Source: Bacteroidales bacterium (GTDB taxonomy: Bacteria; Bacteroidota; Bacteroidia; Bacteroidales; VadinHA17). Taken from it: a stretch of 64,000 nt of DNA. Made by a program: the position numbers and the translations under genes. Each line of letters opens with the position of its first letter. The first letter of the stretch is position 1. Of the stretch, positions 17,924 through 27,677 are shown piece after piece. The notes beneath the pieces were generated by a model, which saw only the letters and a list, made by a program, of their open reading frames with translations, made no database searches and had not been told where the DNA came from. The DNA lies in NCBI GenBank assembly GCA_022865305.1, contig JALHSP010000116.1, forward strand, positions 110,469-174,468. The letters run 5' to 3'.

Positions 17924-20475
17924 TGAAAAGAAGTGTATCTATAATATTAGTACTGCTTACCTTTTCATTATTCCTGAATTTAAGCAGAGGACAGGACACT
18001 CTGCAAATCAGATCGGAACTGAAAATGAAACGAGTCAGTGATTCAATTCTGGCAGTTGGTATTTTCAGAACAGCTCAACAGTATATGTCAACTGTTCAGT
18101 ATGACAGTGCTATTCCCCGTATTTCAAAATCACTGGCGATTGCATCAGAAGCAGGATTTTTCCAGGTTGAAGCTGACTGTTATGAGCTTCTTGCTTCAAT
18201 CTACGATAATCAGGCAAACTGGGAAGAGACATTGCGTAATTTATTACGGGCATCATCAGCCTTTAGAAAATACGGTGATATGATCAGCGTAGCAAGAATT
18301 TCAAGAACCATCGCTGATAAATATTTCAGTATGGGTGTCTATAAGAAATCAGCCCGGTTTTCCGAACAGGAATTTCTGCTATATAATGAACAAAATTTTA
18401 ATAAGATGGCATCTGCAGCTGAAATGGCGGGGAAGTCATATTATTATATTCCGATCGATTCACTGGCATTAAGATGGTACAGTACTGCAGCTTCTTATTA
18501 TGAAAAGAATGCAGATACCACAGATTTTCTGAGGTGCATCGAAAAATTAGGTTCACTTTATCTTCAACTTGGAATGTACGATCAGGCACTGAAGAAATAC
18601 CAGGAAGTGTTAAAAGTACACTTATTGAAGAAAGATTACGGTAATATCGCTTTAACCTATAACCAGCTTGGTTTCCTGATGTTCAAAAAAAATGACTTAA
18701 ATGCAGCTCTGTCCAATTTCAGGTTGTCAGCCGACTTTTCAGAAAAAGGAGGCATAAATGACTTTTTCCTTACAGATGTATGGTCAAATATTGCGATCTG
18801 CCAGCAGAACCTCGGGAATCAGAAAGAAATGCTCAGTAGTTTTGAAAAAGCATTACAGCATGCCAAAGAATCCGGAAGGACTGATGAAGCAGCACGCATA
18901 GAGCGTATTCTGGCAACGATATATTTTCAAAATGGAGATAATTATCATGCAGAGTTGTATTGCCTGAGTTGCATTGAGTCCGCCAGAGCTTCAGGAAACC
19001 TGGAAACCCTCCAGCTTTGTTATAAAGATTACTCAAGCGTACTTGAAAGCGGGAATGATTTTGTCAAAGCTCTCGAATATTATGAAAAACATCTTAATCT
19101 ACGCGATTCTCTGAACTATGAAATCCGTCTGAGTGAGAAAGTGACAGCAGATAAAATAGCCGGATTTGATGCGACTGAAGAGAGATTAAGAAGAGAACTT
19201 GCTGAAAACGAGATCCGGGAACTGGATTTTAAACGTATTAAAGCTGAATCAGCGAGAAGCAAGAATGAATTGATGCTACTTCAGAAACAACAGGAGCTTG
19301 ACCGCTCAGAAAAAGACAGACTTGAACAGTCACTTGCCCTTGAACAGGAGAAAAATGCCGTAAGAGAAAATGAACAAAAGGTGAAGACGCTTGAACACCA
19401 AAGGGAGATACAGCAGCTTCAGATTGAAAGAAAAGATCGTGACTCTCTGATCCTTCAGGAACAAAACAGGAATCTCGAGCAGGAGAAGATTCAAAAAGAA
19501 ACTGAGCTAAAAAATGAAAAGCTTAAACGGCAGCTGGCAATGGGTATTGGATCATTAATGGTCCTTGTAGCAGTTATTATACTTTACGGTTTAATATCAA
19601 CAAGGAAGAAAAATCAGAAGCTGGCAGAAAGCAAACGCCAGATTGAGAAGATAAATGCCGACCTGGAAGCTACCAATGCCGAGGTGCTGAAACAAAAAGA
19701 AATAATCGAACAGAAAAATCAGTCAATAACCGATAGTATTCAGTATGCCAGCAGGATTCAGACCGCGGTACTCCCTCCAATCAACTTCCTTGGGGAATGG
19801 GGTCTGAATAATTTTATTTTGTTTAAACCAAAAGATATTGTAAGCGGTGATTTTTACTGGGGTGTAAAGAAGAATGAGAAGATTATTGTTGCAGCAGGAG
19901 ATTGTACCGGACACGGAGTACCAGGGGCATTCATGAGCATGCTTGGACATGCTTTTCTTGATGAGATACTTAACACTACAGAGGTTGAAAATGCTGCAAC
20001 CATACTCAATTTCTTAAGAGATGAAGTTATAAATACCCTGAGGCAAAAGGGAACTGCCGGTGAAACCCGCGATGGAATGGATATTTCGTTATGTATCCTG
20101 GACCTGAATGCAGGCAAACTCGATTATGCAGGTGCAAACAATCCTCTTTATCTTATAAGAGACGGGAAAATTATAAAATACCAGGCCGACAGGATGCCTA
20201 TTGGCATACATTTCATCTCATTCACTCCTTTCACAAACCAGAGTATCAAGGTTAACAAAGGAGATTACCTTTACCTCTTCACCGATGGTTACGCTGATCA
20301 GTTCGGAGGACCAAATGGAAGAAAATTTATGTATAAACCATTCCAGAATCTCCTGCTTAAAATCCATAACAAGCCAATGGATCTTCAGAAAGAGGTACTT
20401 GATAAGACCTTTGAAGAATGGAAAGGCGACCATGAACAGGTCGATGATGTGCTTGTGATAGGAATACGTCTTTAG
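17923..20475 (+). CDS. TPR sensor with SpoIIE/PP2C phosphatase domain
   Basis: 850-residue signalling protein. Visible order: signal peptide (1-24), a periplasmic array of TPR-like helices (about 35-400; for example YDQALKKYQEVLKV), a long charged coiled coil (about 400-530), one transmembrane helix (about 537-557, MGIGSLMVLVAVIILYGLI), a second coiled coil, and a cytoplasmic SpoIIE-type PP2C Ser/Thr phosphatase (about 620-850). The phosphatase has VSGDFYWG, AAGDCTGHGVPGAFMSMLG and LYLFTDGYADQFGG, carrying the metal-binding aspartates. It probably dephosphorylates an anti-anti-sigma factor. It overlaps the TonB receptor gene by 1 nt, so the two are co-translated. Confidence 0.88.
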   Translation: MKRSVSIILVLLTFSLFLNLSRGQDTLQIRSELKMKRVSDSILAVGIFRTAQQYMSTVQYDSAIPRISKSLAIASEAGFFQVEADCYELLASIYDNQANWEETLRNLLRASSAFRKYGDMISVARISRTIADKYFSMGVYKKSARFSEQEFLLYNEQNFNKMASAAEMAGKSYYYIPIDSLALRWYSTAASYYEKNADTTDFLRCIEKLGSLYLQLGMYDQALKKYQEVLKVHLLKKDYGNIALTYNQLGFLMFKKNDLNAALSNFRLSADFSEKGGINDFFLTDVWSNIAICQQNLGNQKEMLSSFEKALQHAKESGRTDEAARIERILATIYFQNGDNYHAELYCLSCIESARASGNLETLQLCYKDYSSVLESGNDFVKALEYYEKHLNLRDSLNYEIRLSEKVTADKIAGFDATEERLRRELAENEIRELDFKRIKAESARSKNELMLLQKQQELDRSEKDRLEQSLALEQEKNAVRENEQKVKTLEHQREIQQLQIERKDRDSLILQEQNRNLEQEKIQKETELKNEKLKRQLAMGIGSLMVLVAVIILYGLISTRKKNQKLAESKRQIEKINADLEATNAEVLKQKEIIEQKNQSITDSIQYASRIQTAVLPPINFLGEWGLNNFILFKPKDIVSGDFYWGVKKNEKIIVAAGDCTGHGVPGAFMSMLGHAFLDEILNTTEVENAATILNFLRDEVINTLRQKGTAGETRDGMDISLCILDLNAGKLDYAGANNPLYLIRDGKIIKYQADRMPIGIHFISFTPFTNQSIKVNKGDYLYLFTDGYADQFGGPNGRKFMYKPFQNLLLKIHNKPMDLQKEVLDKTFEEWKGDHEQVDDVLVIGIRL

Positions 20476-20486
20476 AAATAAAAAGA

Positions 20487-20504
20487 TCCCCTCCTAGGAG
20501 GGGA
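20487..20504. repeat. Perfect 18-bp G/C palindrome
   Basis: TCCCCTCCTAGGAGGGGA lies 12 nt after the phosphatase stop. It could act as a terminator stem, but no T-run follows. It resembles other G/C palindromes in this window's gaps. Confidence 0.75.
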
Positions 20505-20543
20505 CTGGGGTGGGTTTATGAAAGACAAAAGACAAAAGAAATA

Positions 20544-21200
20544 TTGAACCAGTTAGTCACCACCTCCGATGGGTCTCATACAATCTTCGTTCCTGAGATA
20601 AATGAGCATTACCATTCAATCCATGGTGCTGTACAGGAATCCGAATATATTTTTTTAAAAAATGGTTTTAATTTTTGTAAAGCAGATCCTATTAATATTT
20701 TTGAAGCAGGATTCGGAACCGGACTAAATGCTCTCTTAACGGCTGTCAGATGCATAAAAGAAAAAAGAGAAGTATTTTATACGTCAATTGAAAAATATCC
20801 TCTGGCTGATGATATCATCAGGGTACTGAATTATCATCTTTTTGCCGGCAAAGAAGGACAATATATTTTTGATCGTATTCACGAATCTGAATGGAACGGT
20901 ATGCAGAATATCTGCGGAAACTTCAATCTCAGGAAAATCAAAGGAGATCTCACTTCTGATCATCTTACTGGTTGTTATGATCTGATTTACTTTGATGCTT
21001 TTGGTCCTGACAAGCAGCCTGAAATGTGGAGCAGGAATGTTTTTACTAAAATCTCAGGCATCACAGCTAAAAATGGAATATTAATCACCTATTCAGTTAA
21101 GGGCGATGTGAAAAGAAATCTTAAAAGCTGCGGATTTGATGTTCACATCCTTCCGGGGCCTCCCGGAAAAAGACAGATATTAAGAGCAATAAAAAAATAA
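20544..21200 (+). CDS. mnmD: tRNA 5-methylaminomethyl-2-thiouridine methyltransferase MnmD
   Basis: 218-residue SAM-dependent methyltransferase of the DUF752/MnmD family, equivalent to the N-terminal domain of MnmC. Visible: VQESEYIFLKNGF, the SAM motif INIFEAGFGTGLNALLTAV (about 50-68), TSIEKYPL, YDLIYFDAFGPDKQPEMW (about 145-162) and GILITYSVKGDVKRNLKSCGF, ending in PPGKRQILRA. It converts nm5U to mnm5U at the tRNA wobble base. Bacteroidota typically have the stand-alone MnmD, as here. The start appears to be TTG at 20544 (MNQLVTT). Confidence 0.88.
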   Translation: MNQLVTTSDGSHTIFVPEINEHYHSIHGAVQESEYIFLKNGFNFCKADPINIFEAGFGTGLNALLTAVRCIKEKREVFYTSIEKYPLADDIIRVLNYHLFAGKEGQYIFDRIHESEWNGMQNICGNFNLRKIKGDLTSDHLTGCYDLIYFDAFGPDKQPEMWSRNVFTKISGITAKNGILITYSVKGDVKRNLKSCGFDVHILPGPPGKRQILRAIKK

Positions 21201-21239
21201 AAAAAGATAACCCGGGCTTTTTTACTCTGCTCAAAGTAT

Positions 21240-21247
21240 TATCTTTG
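21240..21247 (+). promoter_or_regulatory. Candidate -7 element TATCTTTG
   Basis: Exact match to the Bacteroidota TAnnTTTG consensus, 28 nt before the FKBP start at 21275. It argues against using the upstream TTG start at 21245, which would overlap it. Confidence 0.5.
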
Positions 21248-21274
21248 CGAAAATTTAATTTAAAAATATTTTAT

Positions 21275-21988
21275 ATGAAAATCAAGGGATTATTTGTTGT
21301 GACCGGCATTATTGCTATAATGCTTGGCTCATGTGGGAAAAATGCAATTAACGGTGCAAAAATGAAAAACGGGGAAGATTCAATCTCATATGCTTTTGGA
21401 ATTGTTCAGTACAACGGACTTTCTGCTGACAGTCTGTTTCTCAATCCGGTACAGGTTGCCAAAGCCATGCTTGACGGAGAAAAAGGTAAACCTGGAATGT
21501 CCGATGAAACTGCAAGAGGTTTTATAATGATGTACATTAATCAGCGTGAACAGGAAAAAGCTGTAAAGCAAGCCGAAGCAAACAAGATTCTGTATAAAGA
21601 CTATATTATTCAGAATGAAGAATTCCTTGACAAAAATAAAGAAAGAACAGGGGTCAGTGTCACAGCAAGCGGGCTGCAGTATGAAGTAATTAAAATGGGA
21701 ACAGGAGAAAAACCTACTGCTGAGAGTACTGTAAAAGTACACTATGTAGGAACTCTTATTGATGGTACGGAATTCGATTCCTCAGTACAAAGAAATGAAC
21801 CTGCAACATTCCCGATTTCGCAAGTAATCCCCGGTTGGACCGAAGCATTGCAGCTGATGCCTGTAGGTTCCAAGTTTAAAATATACCTTCCCGAAAGTAT
21901 CGGATATGGGGCAAACGGTGCTGGCGATCAGATTAAACCATATTCAACTCTTATCTTTGAAGTTGAGCTTCTTGAAATAGTACAGTAG
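21275..21988 (+). CDS. FKBP-type peptidyl-prolyl isomerase lipoprotein
   Basis: 237-residue lipoprotein; ATG at 21275 gives MKIKGLFVVTGIIAIMLGSC with a clean lipobox (LGSC). The helical N-terminal half is of the Mip/FkpA type (about 25-125), and the C-terminal half is an FKBP domain (about 140-237) with VKVHYVGTLIDGTEFDSS, VIPGWTEALQLMPVGSKFKIYLP and GYGANG. It assists folding of envelope proteins by isomerising Xaa-Pro bonds. It is followed directly, without a gap, by a cyclophilin gene, giving a two-PPIase operon with DUF3127 behind it. Confidence 0.9.
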   Translation: MKIKGLFVVTGIIAIMLGSCGKNAINGAKMKNGEDSISYAFGIVQYNGLSADSLFLNPVQVAKAMLDGEKGKPGMSDETARGFIMMYINQREQEKAVKQAEANKILYKDYIIQNEEFLDKNKERTGVSVTASGLQYEVIKMGTGEKPTAESTVKVHYVGTLIDGTEFDSSVQRNEPATFPISQVIPGWTEALQLMPVGSKFKIYLPESIGYGANGAGDQIKPYSTLIFEVELLEIVQ

Positions 21989-22447
21989 ATGAGAACTGCT
22001 GAGATACAAACAGTTAAAGGGATAATGAAAGTGAGTTTCTTTGAAGAAGATGCTTCAATAACCGTAGAAAATTTTGTCACCCTGGTAAAAAAGGGATTTT
22101 ATGATGGCCTTGCTTTTCACAGGGTCATTCCCAATTTTGTTATCCAGGGAGGATGTCCTCATTCCAAAGATATGACCGATCCAAGGGTGGGAACAGGAGG
22201 ACCTGGCTATAATATTAAGTGCGAACTTGACAGCGGTAACCAGTATCACGACAGAGGAGTACTGTCAATGGCACACGCCGGAAGAAATACCGGAGGATCC
22301 CAGTTCTTTATCTGTCAGAGCAGGACAAATACAAAACATCTCGACAGACAGCATACCTGCTTCGGCAAAGTTTTTGACGGTATTGATGTCATTGACAAAA
22401 TACGGCAAGGTGATAAAATAGAAGAAATAATCATTCACGAAGAATAA
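21989..22447 (+). CDS. Cyclophilin-type peptidyl-prolyl isomerase
   Basis: 152-residue single-domain cyclophilin with no signal peptide, so probably cytoplasmic. Motifs: FYDGLAFHRVIPNFVIQGG (catalytic Arg), GTGGPGYNIKCEL, LSMAHAGRNTGGSQFFIC (conserved Gln/Phe) and LDRQHTCFGKV (replacing the usual LDGxHxVFGKV). The ATG immediately follows the TAG of the FKBP gene, suggesting translational coupling, and DUF3127 follows after 6 nt. Confidence 0.9.
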   Translation: MRTAEIQTVKGIMKVSFFEEDASITVENFVTLVKKGFYDGLAFHRVIPNFVIQGGCPHSKDMTDPRVGTGGPGYNIKCELDSGNQYHDRGVLSMAHAGRNTGGSQFFICQSRTNTKHLDRQHTCFGKVFDGIDVIDKIRQGDKIEEIIIHEE

Positions 22448-22453
22448 ACAGAT

Positions 22454-22834
22454 ATGGCATTTGAAATTACAGGTAAAATTATCGATATCTCTCCTGTAAA
22501 CCAGGTAAGCGATAAATTCAAGAAACGTGAATTTGTTATCGAAAAAAAAGAGGCAGGTGGTGCGGCAGTTTTTATTGACTATATCAAATTTCAGCTCATC
22601 CAGGACAAATGTGATCTCATTAATGAATCTTTTCTAAATGAAGAGGTCAAAATCTGGTTCAACCTGAAAGGTAATAAATGGGAACGCGACGGAAAGATTA
22701 ACTATTTTACAAATCTGGATGCCTGGAAAATTGAAAAAACATCGTCACCGGACAGAGTTCAGAATACAGGTACCACTACTACACTGGAGGATCAACCTCC
22801 TGAAAATGATGAATTAAGCGATTTGCCATTCTGA
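22454..22834 (+). CDS. DUF3127 protein with SSB-like acidic tail
   Basis: 126-residue DUF3127 family protein, common in Bacteroidota. The N-terminal 100 residues form a likely beta-barrel or OB-type fold (FEITGKIIDISPVNQVSDKFKKREFVIEKK, KIWFNLKGNKWERDGKINYFTNLDAWKIE). A disordered Thr-rich linker and an acidic end, DELSDLPF, follow; this resembles the DDDIPF tip of single-stranded DNA-binding protein. Function is undetermined. The fold and tail suggest nucleic-acid binding or docking on SSB partners. It is the last gene of the PPIase operon, followed by a strong terminator. Confidence 0.82.
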   Translation: MAFEITGKIIDISPVNQVSDKFKKREFVIEKKEAGGAAVFIDYIKFQLIQDKCDLINESFLNEEVKIWFNLKGNKWERDGKINYFTNLDAWKIEKTSSPDRVQNTGTTTTLEDQPPENDELSDLPF

Positions 22835-22851
22835 AAAGAATAAAAGAATAT

Positions 22852-22886
22852 AAGAGACTGAAACAGAAATTCAGTCTCTTTTTTTA
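22852..22886 (+). terminator. Rho-independent terminator
   Basis: Perfect 11-bp stem: AAGAGACTGAA (22852-22862) with TTCAGTCTCTT (22870-22880), 7-nt loop, followed by T's. It ends the FKBP-cyclophilin-DUF3127 operon. Confidence 0.9.
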
Positions 22887-22957
22887 TCTTGCCAAAAGAA
22901 ATTATCTATCGTCAGTGTTAACTGCCGATATCCTTATAAATTACTATTTGATAAATT

Positions 22958-25609
22958 ATGAAAATGAAACATCTCTTGTTTGCTGTACTTGCATTGATGA
23001 GTATATACAGCCAATCCCAGGTTTTAACAAACGCATCTGAAAACAATCCCCGCCAGATACAACTTCCATATAACAGACTTATCCAGCCGGCAGGTTTACA
23101 GATCTATTTTGGAAATATAACACTTGAGAACCACTCACTTGATGCTGCATTATCCCCTGATGGTAAATGGCTCGCAGTTGAAGAGAGATATAGCATAGTT
23201 TTCATTAGTACAACAGATAATAAAGTAAAGCATACCCTGTTAAACAATAGTCATCCATTGCTGCGGGGTGGAATGAATACATATTCAGGTATTATCTGGC
23301 ATATCAGCAAGGATATCCCTGAAGTTTACTGGAGTACAATTGGCTCCAACGATCGTTCCTTTGTCGTTTCAGCCAAATGGGATGGAACAAAAGCAGAATT
23401 CAACAGGGTACTGGAATATAAAGCAGAACCAGAAGCCGATCTTGCTCTGCCAAATGAAATCCTTATTACCAAAGAATCCTCCAGGGAATTTTTATATGTT
23501 GTCCTAAATGGAAACAACAAAGTAATTAAACAGGATCTCCAGTCAGGTGATACTATCTGGGTAACAGATCCCGGCGTTGCTCCTTATGGGCTGACTATGG
23601 CCGCTGGAAAACTATATGTTACTAACTGGGCGGGCAGACATCCTGAATATGATGATAAAGATGTTGCAGGTGTTCCATGGGGGCTCGCAAGAGTTGATAA
23701 CATTAATGCCGGCGGTGCAACAAGGGAAGGAAGTGTTACAGTTATAGAACCTTCAAATGGTAAAATACTTAAAGAGATTATCGTGGGTCTTCACCCAAAT
23801 GAGATAATATGCGATAAAGGCGGGAAATTTGTCTATGTTACCAATTCAAACAGTGACAATGTAACTGTCATCAAAACTGCTAATAATGAGATTTCTGAAA
23901 CAATAAGTGTCAGGCTGCAACCAGAAATAAATCCGTTTTTCGGTGATTCACCTGATGGACTTTGCCTTTCATTGAATGAAAAAACTCTTTACGTGGCAAA
24001 TGGAATGGATAATGCTCTTGCCGTAATAAAGCTCGGGAAAAATGGCTCCGGCAAAGCAAGCAATGCAAGCAGCACTGTTGCCGGATTCATACCTACAGGA
24101 GCTTATCCATCCGCTGTAACCATATTTAATCCGGGGTACCTTTATGTATGTAATCTTGAGGCAGAAGGTGCAAGGTTAGGATTGCGTTATGGTGGTTCCA
24201 CTAACCTGGTTTATAATTCTCATCGCATGCTTGCTTCAGTTTCTGTCATCCCTATTCCGGGCAAAAAAAATCTTAAAGCATATACTGATACTGTCATTGC
24301 AGTCAATGATCTTGCGAGAGCAACGCTGTCCAGGGAAAAGCCACGAGAGACTGCCCGGCCATTACCTGTTCCTGACAGGATAGGGGAACCCTCTCTATTC
24401 AGGCATGTTGTTTATATTATTAAGGAAAATCGTACTTACGACCAGATTCTTGGTGACATGAAACAGGGCAAAGGAGACAGTGCCATTTGTATCTATGGAG
24501 CAGAAGTAACTCCAAATACGCACAAGCTTGCAGAAGAATTCATTCTTCTTGATAATTTTCATGTTTCCGGGAAATGTTCTGCAGAGGGACATCAGTGGAC
24601 AGACGCATCAATTGTAACAGATTATATTGAAAAGAACATGAGAGCCTGGTTCAGAAGCTATGCCCATGTCCAGACTGATGCACTGGTCTATGCTCCGACA
24701 GGATTTCTATGGGATAATGGAACCAGAAACGGCAAGACTGTAAGAATATACGGAGAAGCTTCCGTTCCTGAATTAGATAATAAACTTACGTGGACAGATA
24801 TCTATAAAAAATATAAAAACGGAGAAAAAGTTGAGTTTACAAATTTTACCACCATTGAACCTGTAAAAAAAATTCTCTGCCAGACATACCCGTCATATGG
24901 AAATCATGAGTTTTCTGATGCCATGCGGGCCGATGCATTAATTAAAGAATTACATGATTTTGAAGCAATGCCTGGCGACCAGCTTCCTGAACTGATGATA
25001 GTTGCATTACCTAATGATCATACAGCGGGTACCAGGCCGGGATACCCGACACCCAGAGCGATGGTGGCGGACAACGATCTGGCTCTTGGACGAATCGTTG
25101 AGGCATTCTCAAAAAGCCGGTTCTGGGAAAGCACAGTCATTTTTGTTGTGGAAGATGACTCGCAGGGAGGATGGGATCATGTCTCTGCATATCGCACTGT
25201 AAGCCTTGTCATAAGTCCCTATTCAAGATTAAAGACCACAAACCATACTTATTATACCCAGCCATCAATTATCCGCACAATTGAGCAGATACTTGGATTG
25301 CCTCCGATGAATATTCAGGATGCCATTGCAAATCCGATGACAGACTGTTTTGGCAATTTACCTGATAAAACTCCCTATCAGGCTCTTCCGAATAATATTC
25401 CCATCGATGAAATGAATCCTCAGTTGATTTCATTAAATGGCAAAGCCCTGTATTTTGCAAAAAAAAGCATGCTGCCTGAATTCAAGGGAGTTGATGCCGG
25501 TAATGACGATCTGCTTAACAGAATATTATGGTTTGCCGCAAAAGGAAATATTCCTTATCCGGCAAAATATGCAGGTGCAAAAAGTAATGAGGAGGAGGAG
25601 TACAAATAA
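22958..25609 (+). CDS. YncE-like beta-propeller fused to phosphoesterase (alkaline phosphatase superfamily)
   Basis: 883-residue exported protein; signal peptide KMKHLLFAVLALMSIYSQSQ. Residues about 40-470 are YVTN-type propeller repeats (FVYVTNSNSDNVTVIKTANNEI; LYVANGMDNALAVIKLG). Residues about 480-880 are a phosphoesterase domain opening with VVYIIKENRTYDQILGD (metal/Thr nucleophile region), then HQWTDASIVTDYIEKN, LPNDHTAGTRPGYPTP, FVVEDDSQGGWDHVSAYRT. The domain family includes acid phosphatases and phospholipase C. Substrate is unknown. Such fusions are frequent in Bacteroidota. It is followed 24 nt later by the M3 peptidase, perhaps co-transcribed. Confidence 0.87.
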   Translation: MKMKHLLFAVLALMSIYSQSQVLTNASENNPRQIQLPYNRLIQPAGLQIYFGNITLENHSLDAALSPDGKWLAVEERYSIVFISTTDNKVKHTLLNNSHPLLRGGMNTYSGIIWHISKDIPEVYWSTIGSNDRSFVVSAKWDGTKAEFNRVLEYKAEPEADLALPNEILITKESSREFLYVVLNGNNKVIKQDLQSGDTIWVTDPGVAPYGLTMAAGKLYVTNWAGRHPEYDDKDVAGVPWGLARVDNINAGGATREGSVTVIEPSNGKILKEIIVGLHPNEIICDKGGKFVYVTNSNSDNVTVIKTANNEISETISVRLQPEINPFFGDSPDGLCLSLNEKTLYVANGMDNALAVIKLGKNGSGKASNASSTVAGFIPTGAYPSAVTIFNPGYLYVCNLEAEGARLGLRYGGSTNLVYNSHRMLASVSVIPIPGKKNLKAYTDTVIAVNDLARATLSREKPRETARPLPVPDRIGEPSLFRHVVYIIKENRTYDQILGDMKQGKGDSAICIYGAEVTPNTHKLAEEFILLDNFHVSGKCSAEGHQWTDASIVTDYIEKNMRAWFRSYAHVQTDALVYAPTGFLWDNGTRNGKTVRIYGEASVPELDNKLTWTDIYKKYKNGEKVEFTNFTTIEPVKKILCQTYPSYGNHEFSDAMRADALIKELHDFEAMPGDQLPELMIVALPNDHTAGTRPGYPTPRAMVADNDLALGRIVEAFSKSRFWESTVIFVVEDDSQGGWDHVSAYRTVSLVISPYSRLKTTNHTYYTQPSIIRTIEQILGLPPMNIQDAIANPMTDCFGNLPDKTPYQALPNNIPIDEMNPQLISLNGKALYFAKKSMLPEFKGVDAGNDDLLNRILWFAAKGNIPYPAKYAGAKSNEEEEYK

Positions 25610-25633
25610 TCTATTTACCAGTAAGTTACCGTT

Positions 25634-27664
25634 ATGACAAATCCGCTTCTTCAGGAATGGGAAACTCCTTTCGGGACTCCTCCATTCCATTCAATTGAAC
25701 CAGCGCATCTCAAACCGGCTGCTGAGGAAGCCATTAAATCTGCAAAAGAGGAAATAAAAGCAATAACAGAGAATACTGAATACCCAACCTTTGAAAATAC
25801 AATTGCAGCTCTTGACAGAGTCGGGGAAAAACTTGACGATATTACATCAATCATTTTCAACCTGAATAACGCTGAAACCAACAAAACCCTGCAAGCAATA
25901 ACCCGGGAAGTATCCGCGCTGCTTACACGTTTCTCAAATGATATCACACTTAATGAGACTCTGTTCAGCAGGGTCAAATCCATTTTTGACTCAAAAGAGG
26001 ATGCCGGGCTGAATACTGAGCAGCTTATGCTCCTTGAAAAAAACTACAGGAACTTTATTCTGGGAGGAGCAGGATTAAAGGATGACATAAAGGCACGGTT
26101 CAGAGAGATATCAGAAGAACTTTCTCAGCTGTCTCTGAAATTTGAAGAGAACGTTCTGGAAGAGACAAATTCATTTGAACTGCATATCACTGATAAGAAT
26201 GATGTTGCAGGATTACCCGATGGTGTTACAGAAATGGCTGCAATGGAAGCAAAAAACCGTAATAAAGAGGGATGGATCTTTACACTTCATTTCCCCAGTT
26301 ATATTCCTTTTATGCAGTATTCAGAAAAAAGGGACCTCAGGGAAAAAATGCTGAGAGCATACACATCAAGAGCCTTTCATGGTAACAAATACGATAACAG
26401 GGAACTTGTAACAGGGATTGCAAACCTCCGGCTGGAATTAGCTAATATTCTTGGATTTAAGAACTTTGCAGAAATGACACTCGGAGATCATATGGCTGAT
26501 ACTACTGATAAAGTAGAGTCTTTCCTTGAAGAGCTTCACTCTGCTTCCAATCCGGCTGCACACAGGGATTATGATAATATTAAGAAGTTTGCAATTGAAC
26601 ATGGACATCAGGGGAAAATAGAAAGATGGGACTGGGCCTATTTTTCTGAAAAACTTAAGAAATCAAAATACAATATTGATGATGAAGTACTCAAACCTTT
26701 TTTTACTCTCGGAAATGTTCAGAAAGCTATTTTCAGTCTCGCTTCAACACTTTATAGGATAAGTTTTGTCAGGAATAATGAGATCCCTGTTTACCATCCG
26801 GAAGTAGAAACATGGGAAGTACTCGACATGGATGGCCACTTTCTTGCAATACTCTATATTGACTATTTTCCAAGACCGGGTAAGATCGGAGGTGCATGGA
26901 TGACAAGCTACAGGGAACAGAGAAAGAATAAAGGAACCGATATCAGACCTTTTATTTCTATTGTTGCCAATTTTACCAGGCCAACTGAAACGAGACCCTC
27001 TCTCCTTTCATTCAATGAATTGACAACCTTTCTGCATGAATTTGGTCATTCACTGCATGGCATGGTTACAAAATGCACTTATGAAAGTTTATCAGGAACC
27101 AATGTAGCCCGGGATTTTGTTGAATTACCATCCCAGTTCTTGGAAAATTACGCTTTCGAAAAAGATTGGCTTTCAACATGGGCTGTTCATTACGAAACAG
27201 GTGAAAGAATCCCTGATGAAATGATTGAAAAAATAAAGGAGGCTTCAACCTTTAATGAGGGTTATGCCTGTAACAGGCAGATTGGATTCGGATTTCTTGA
27301 TATGGCATGGCATACATTGCCAACTCCTTTAAATGATGATATTAGTGTCTTTGAATCAGCTGCAATGGCAAAAACAGAGCTTTTTCCGGAAGTCGAAGGA
27401 TCAAATATGAGTGTTTCCTTCAGTCATATATTCGGAGGTGGCTATGCTGCCGGATATTATGGATATAAATGGTCTGAAGTTCTTGATGCGGATGCTTTTA
27501 AATTCTTTAAAGAGACAGACATATTCAATAATGAAACGGCAGGACAGTTCAGAAAAAATATACTGGAAAAAGGAGGAACCGATAAACCGATGAATCTTTA
27601 TAAAAATTTCAGGGGAAAAGAACCGACAATTGATGCTTTTCTGGAACGCAGCGGATTGAAATAA
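25634..27664 (+). CDS. M3-family metallopeptidase (Dcp / oligopeptidase A type)
   Basis: 676-residue zinc peptidase without a signal peptide, normal length for Dcp/PrlC. The zinc site is FLHEFGHSLHG with HEFGH at residues 468-472; the third ligand Glu lies about 25 residues later in SLSGTNVARDFVELPSQFLEN. Substrate-binding HIFGGGYAAGYYGYKWSEVL is near 597-616. The opening PLLQEWETPFGTPPFHSIEPAHLKPAAEEAI is typical. It degrades short peptides in the cytoplasm. Downstream is a palindromic repeat rather than a clean terminator. Confidence 0.92.
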   Translation: MTNPLLQEWETPFGTPPFHSIEPAHLKPAAEEAIKSAKEEIKAITENTEYPTFENTIAALDRVGEKLDDITSIIFNLNNAETNKTLQAITREVSALLTRFSNDITLNETLFSRVKSIFDSKEDAGLNTEQLMLLEKNYRNFILGGAGLKDDIKARFREISEELSQLSLKFEENVLEETNSFELHITDKNDVAGLPDGVTEMAAMEAKNRNKEGWIFTLHFPSYIPFMQYSEKRDLREKMLRAYTSRAFHGNKYDNRELVTGIANLRLELANILGFKNFAEMTLGDHMADTTDKVESFLEELHSASNPAAHRDYDNIKKFAIEHGHQGKIERWDWAYFSEKLKKSKYNIDDEVLKPFFTLGNVQKAIFSLASTLYRISFVRNNEIPVYHPEVETWEVLDMDGHFLAILYIDYFPRPGKIGGAWMTSYREQRKNKGTDIRPFISIVANFTRPTETRPSLLSFNELTTFLHEFGHSLHGMVTKCTYESLSGTNVARDFVELPSQFLENYAFEKDWLSTWAVHYETGERIPDEMIEKIKEASTFNEGYACNRQIGFGFLDMAWHTLPTPLNDDISVFESAAMAKTELFPEVEGSNMSVSFSHIFGGGYAAGYYGYKWSEVLDADAFKFFKETDIFNNETAGQFRKNILEKGGTDKPMNLYKNFRGKEPTIDAFLERSGLK

Positions 27665-27677
27665 TAATTTAATCAAA

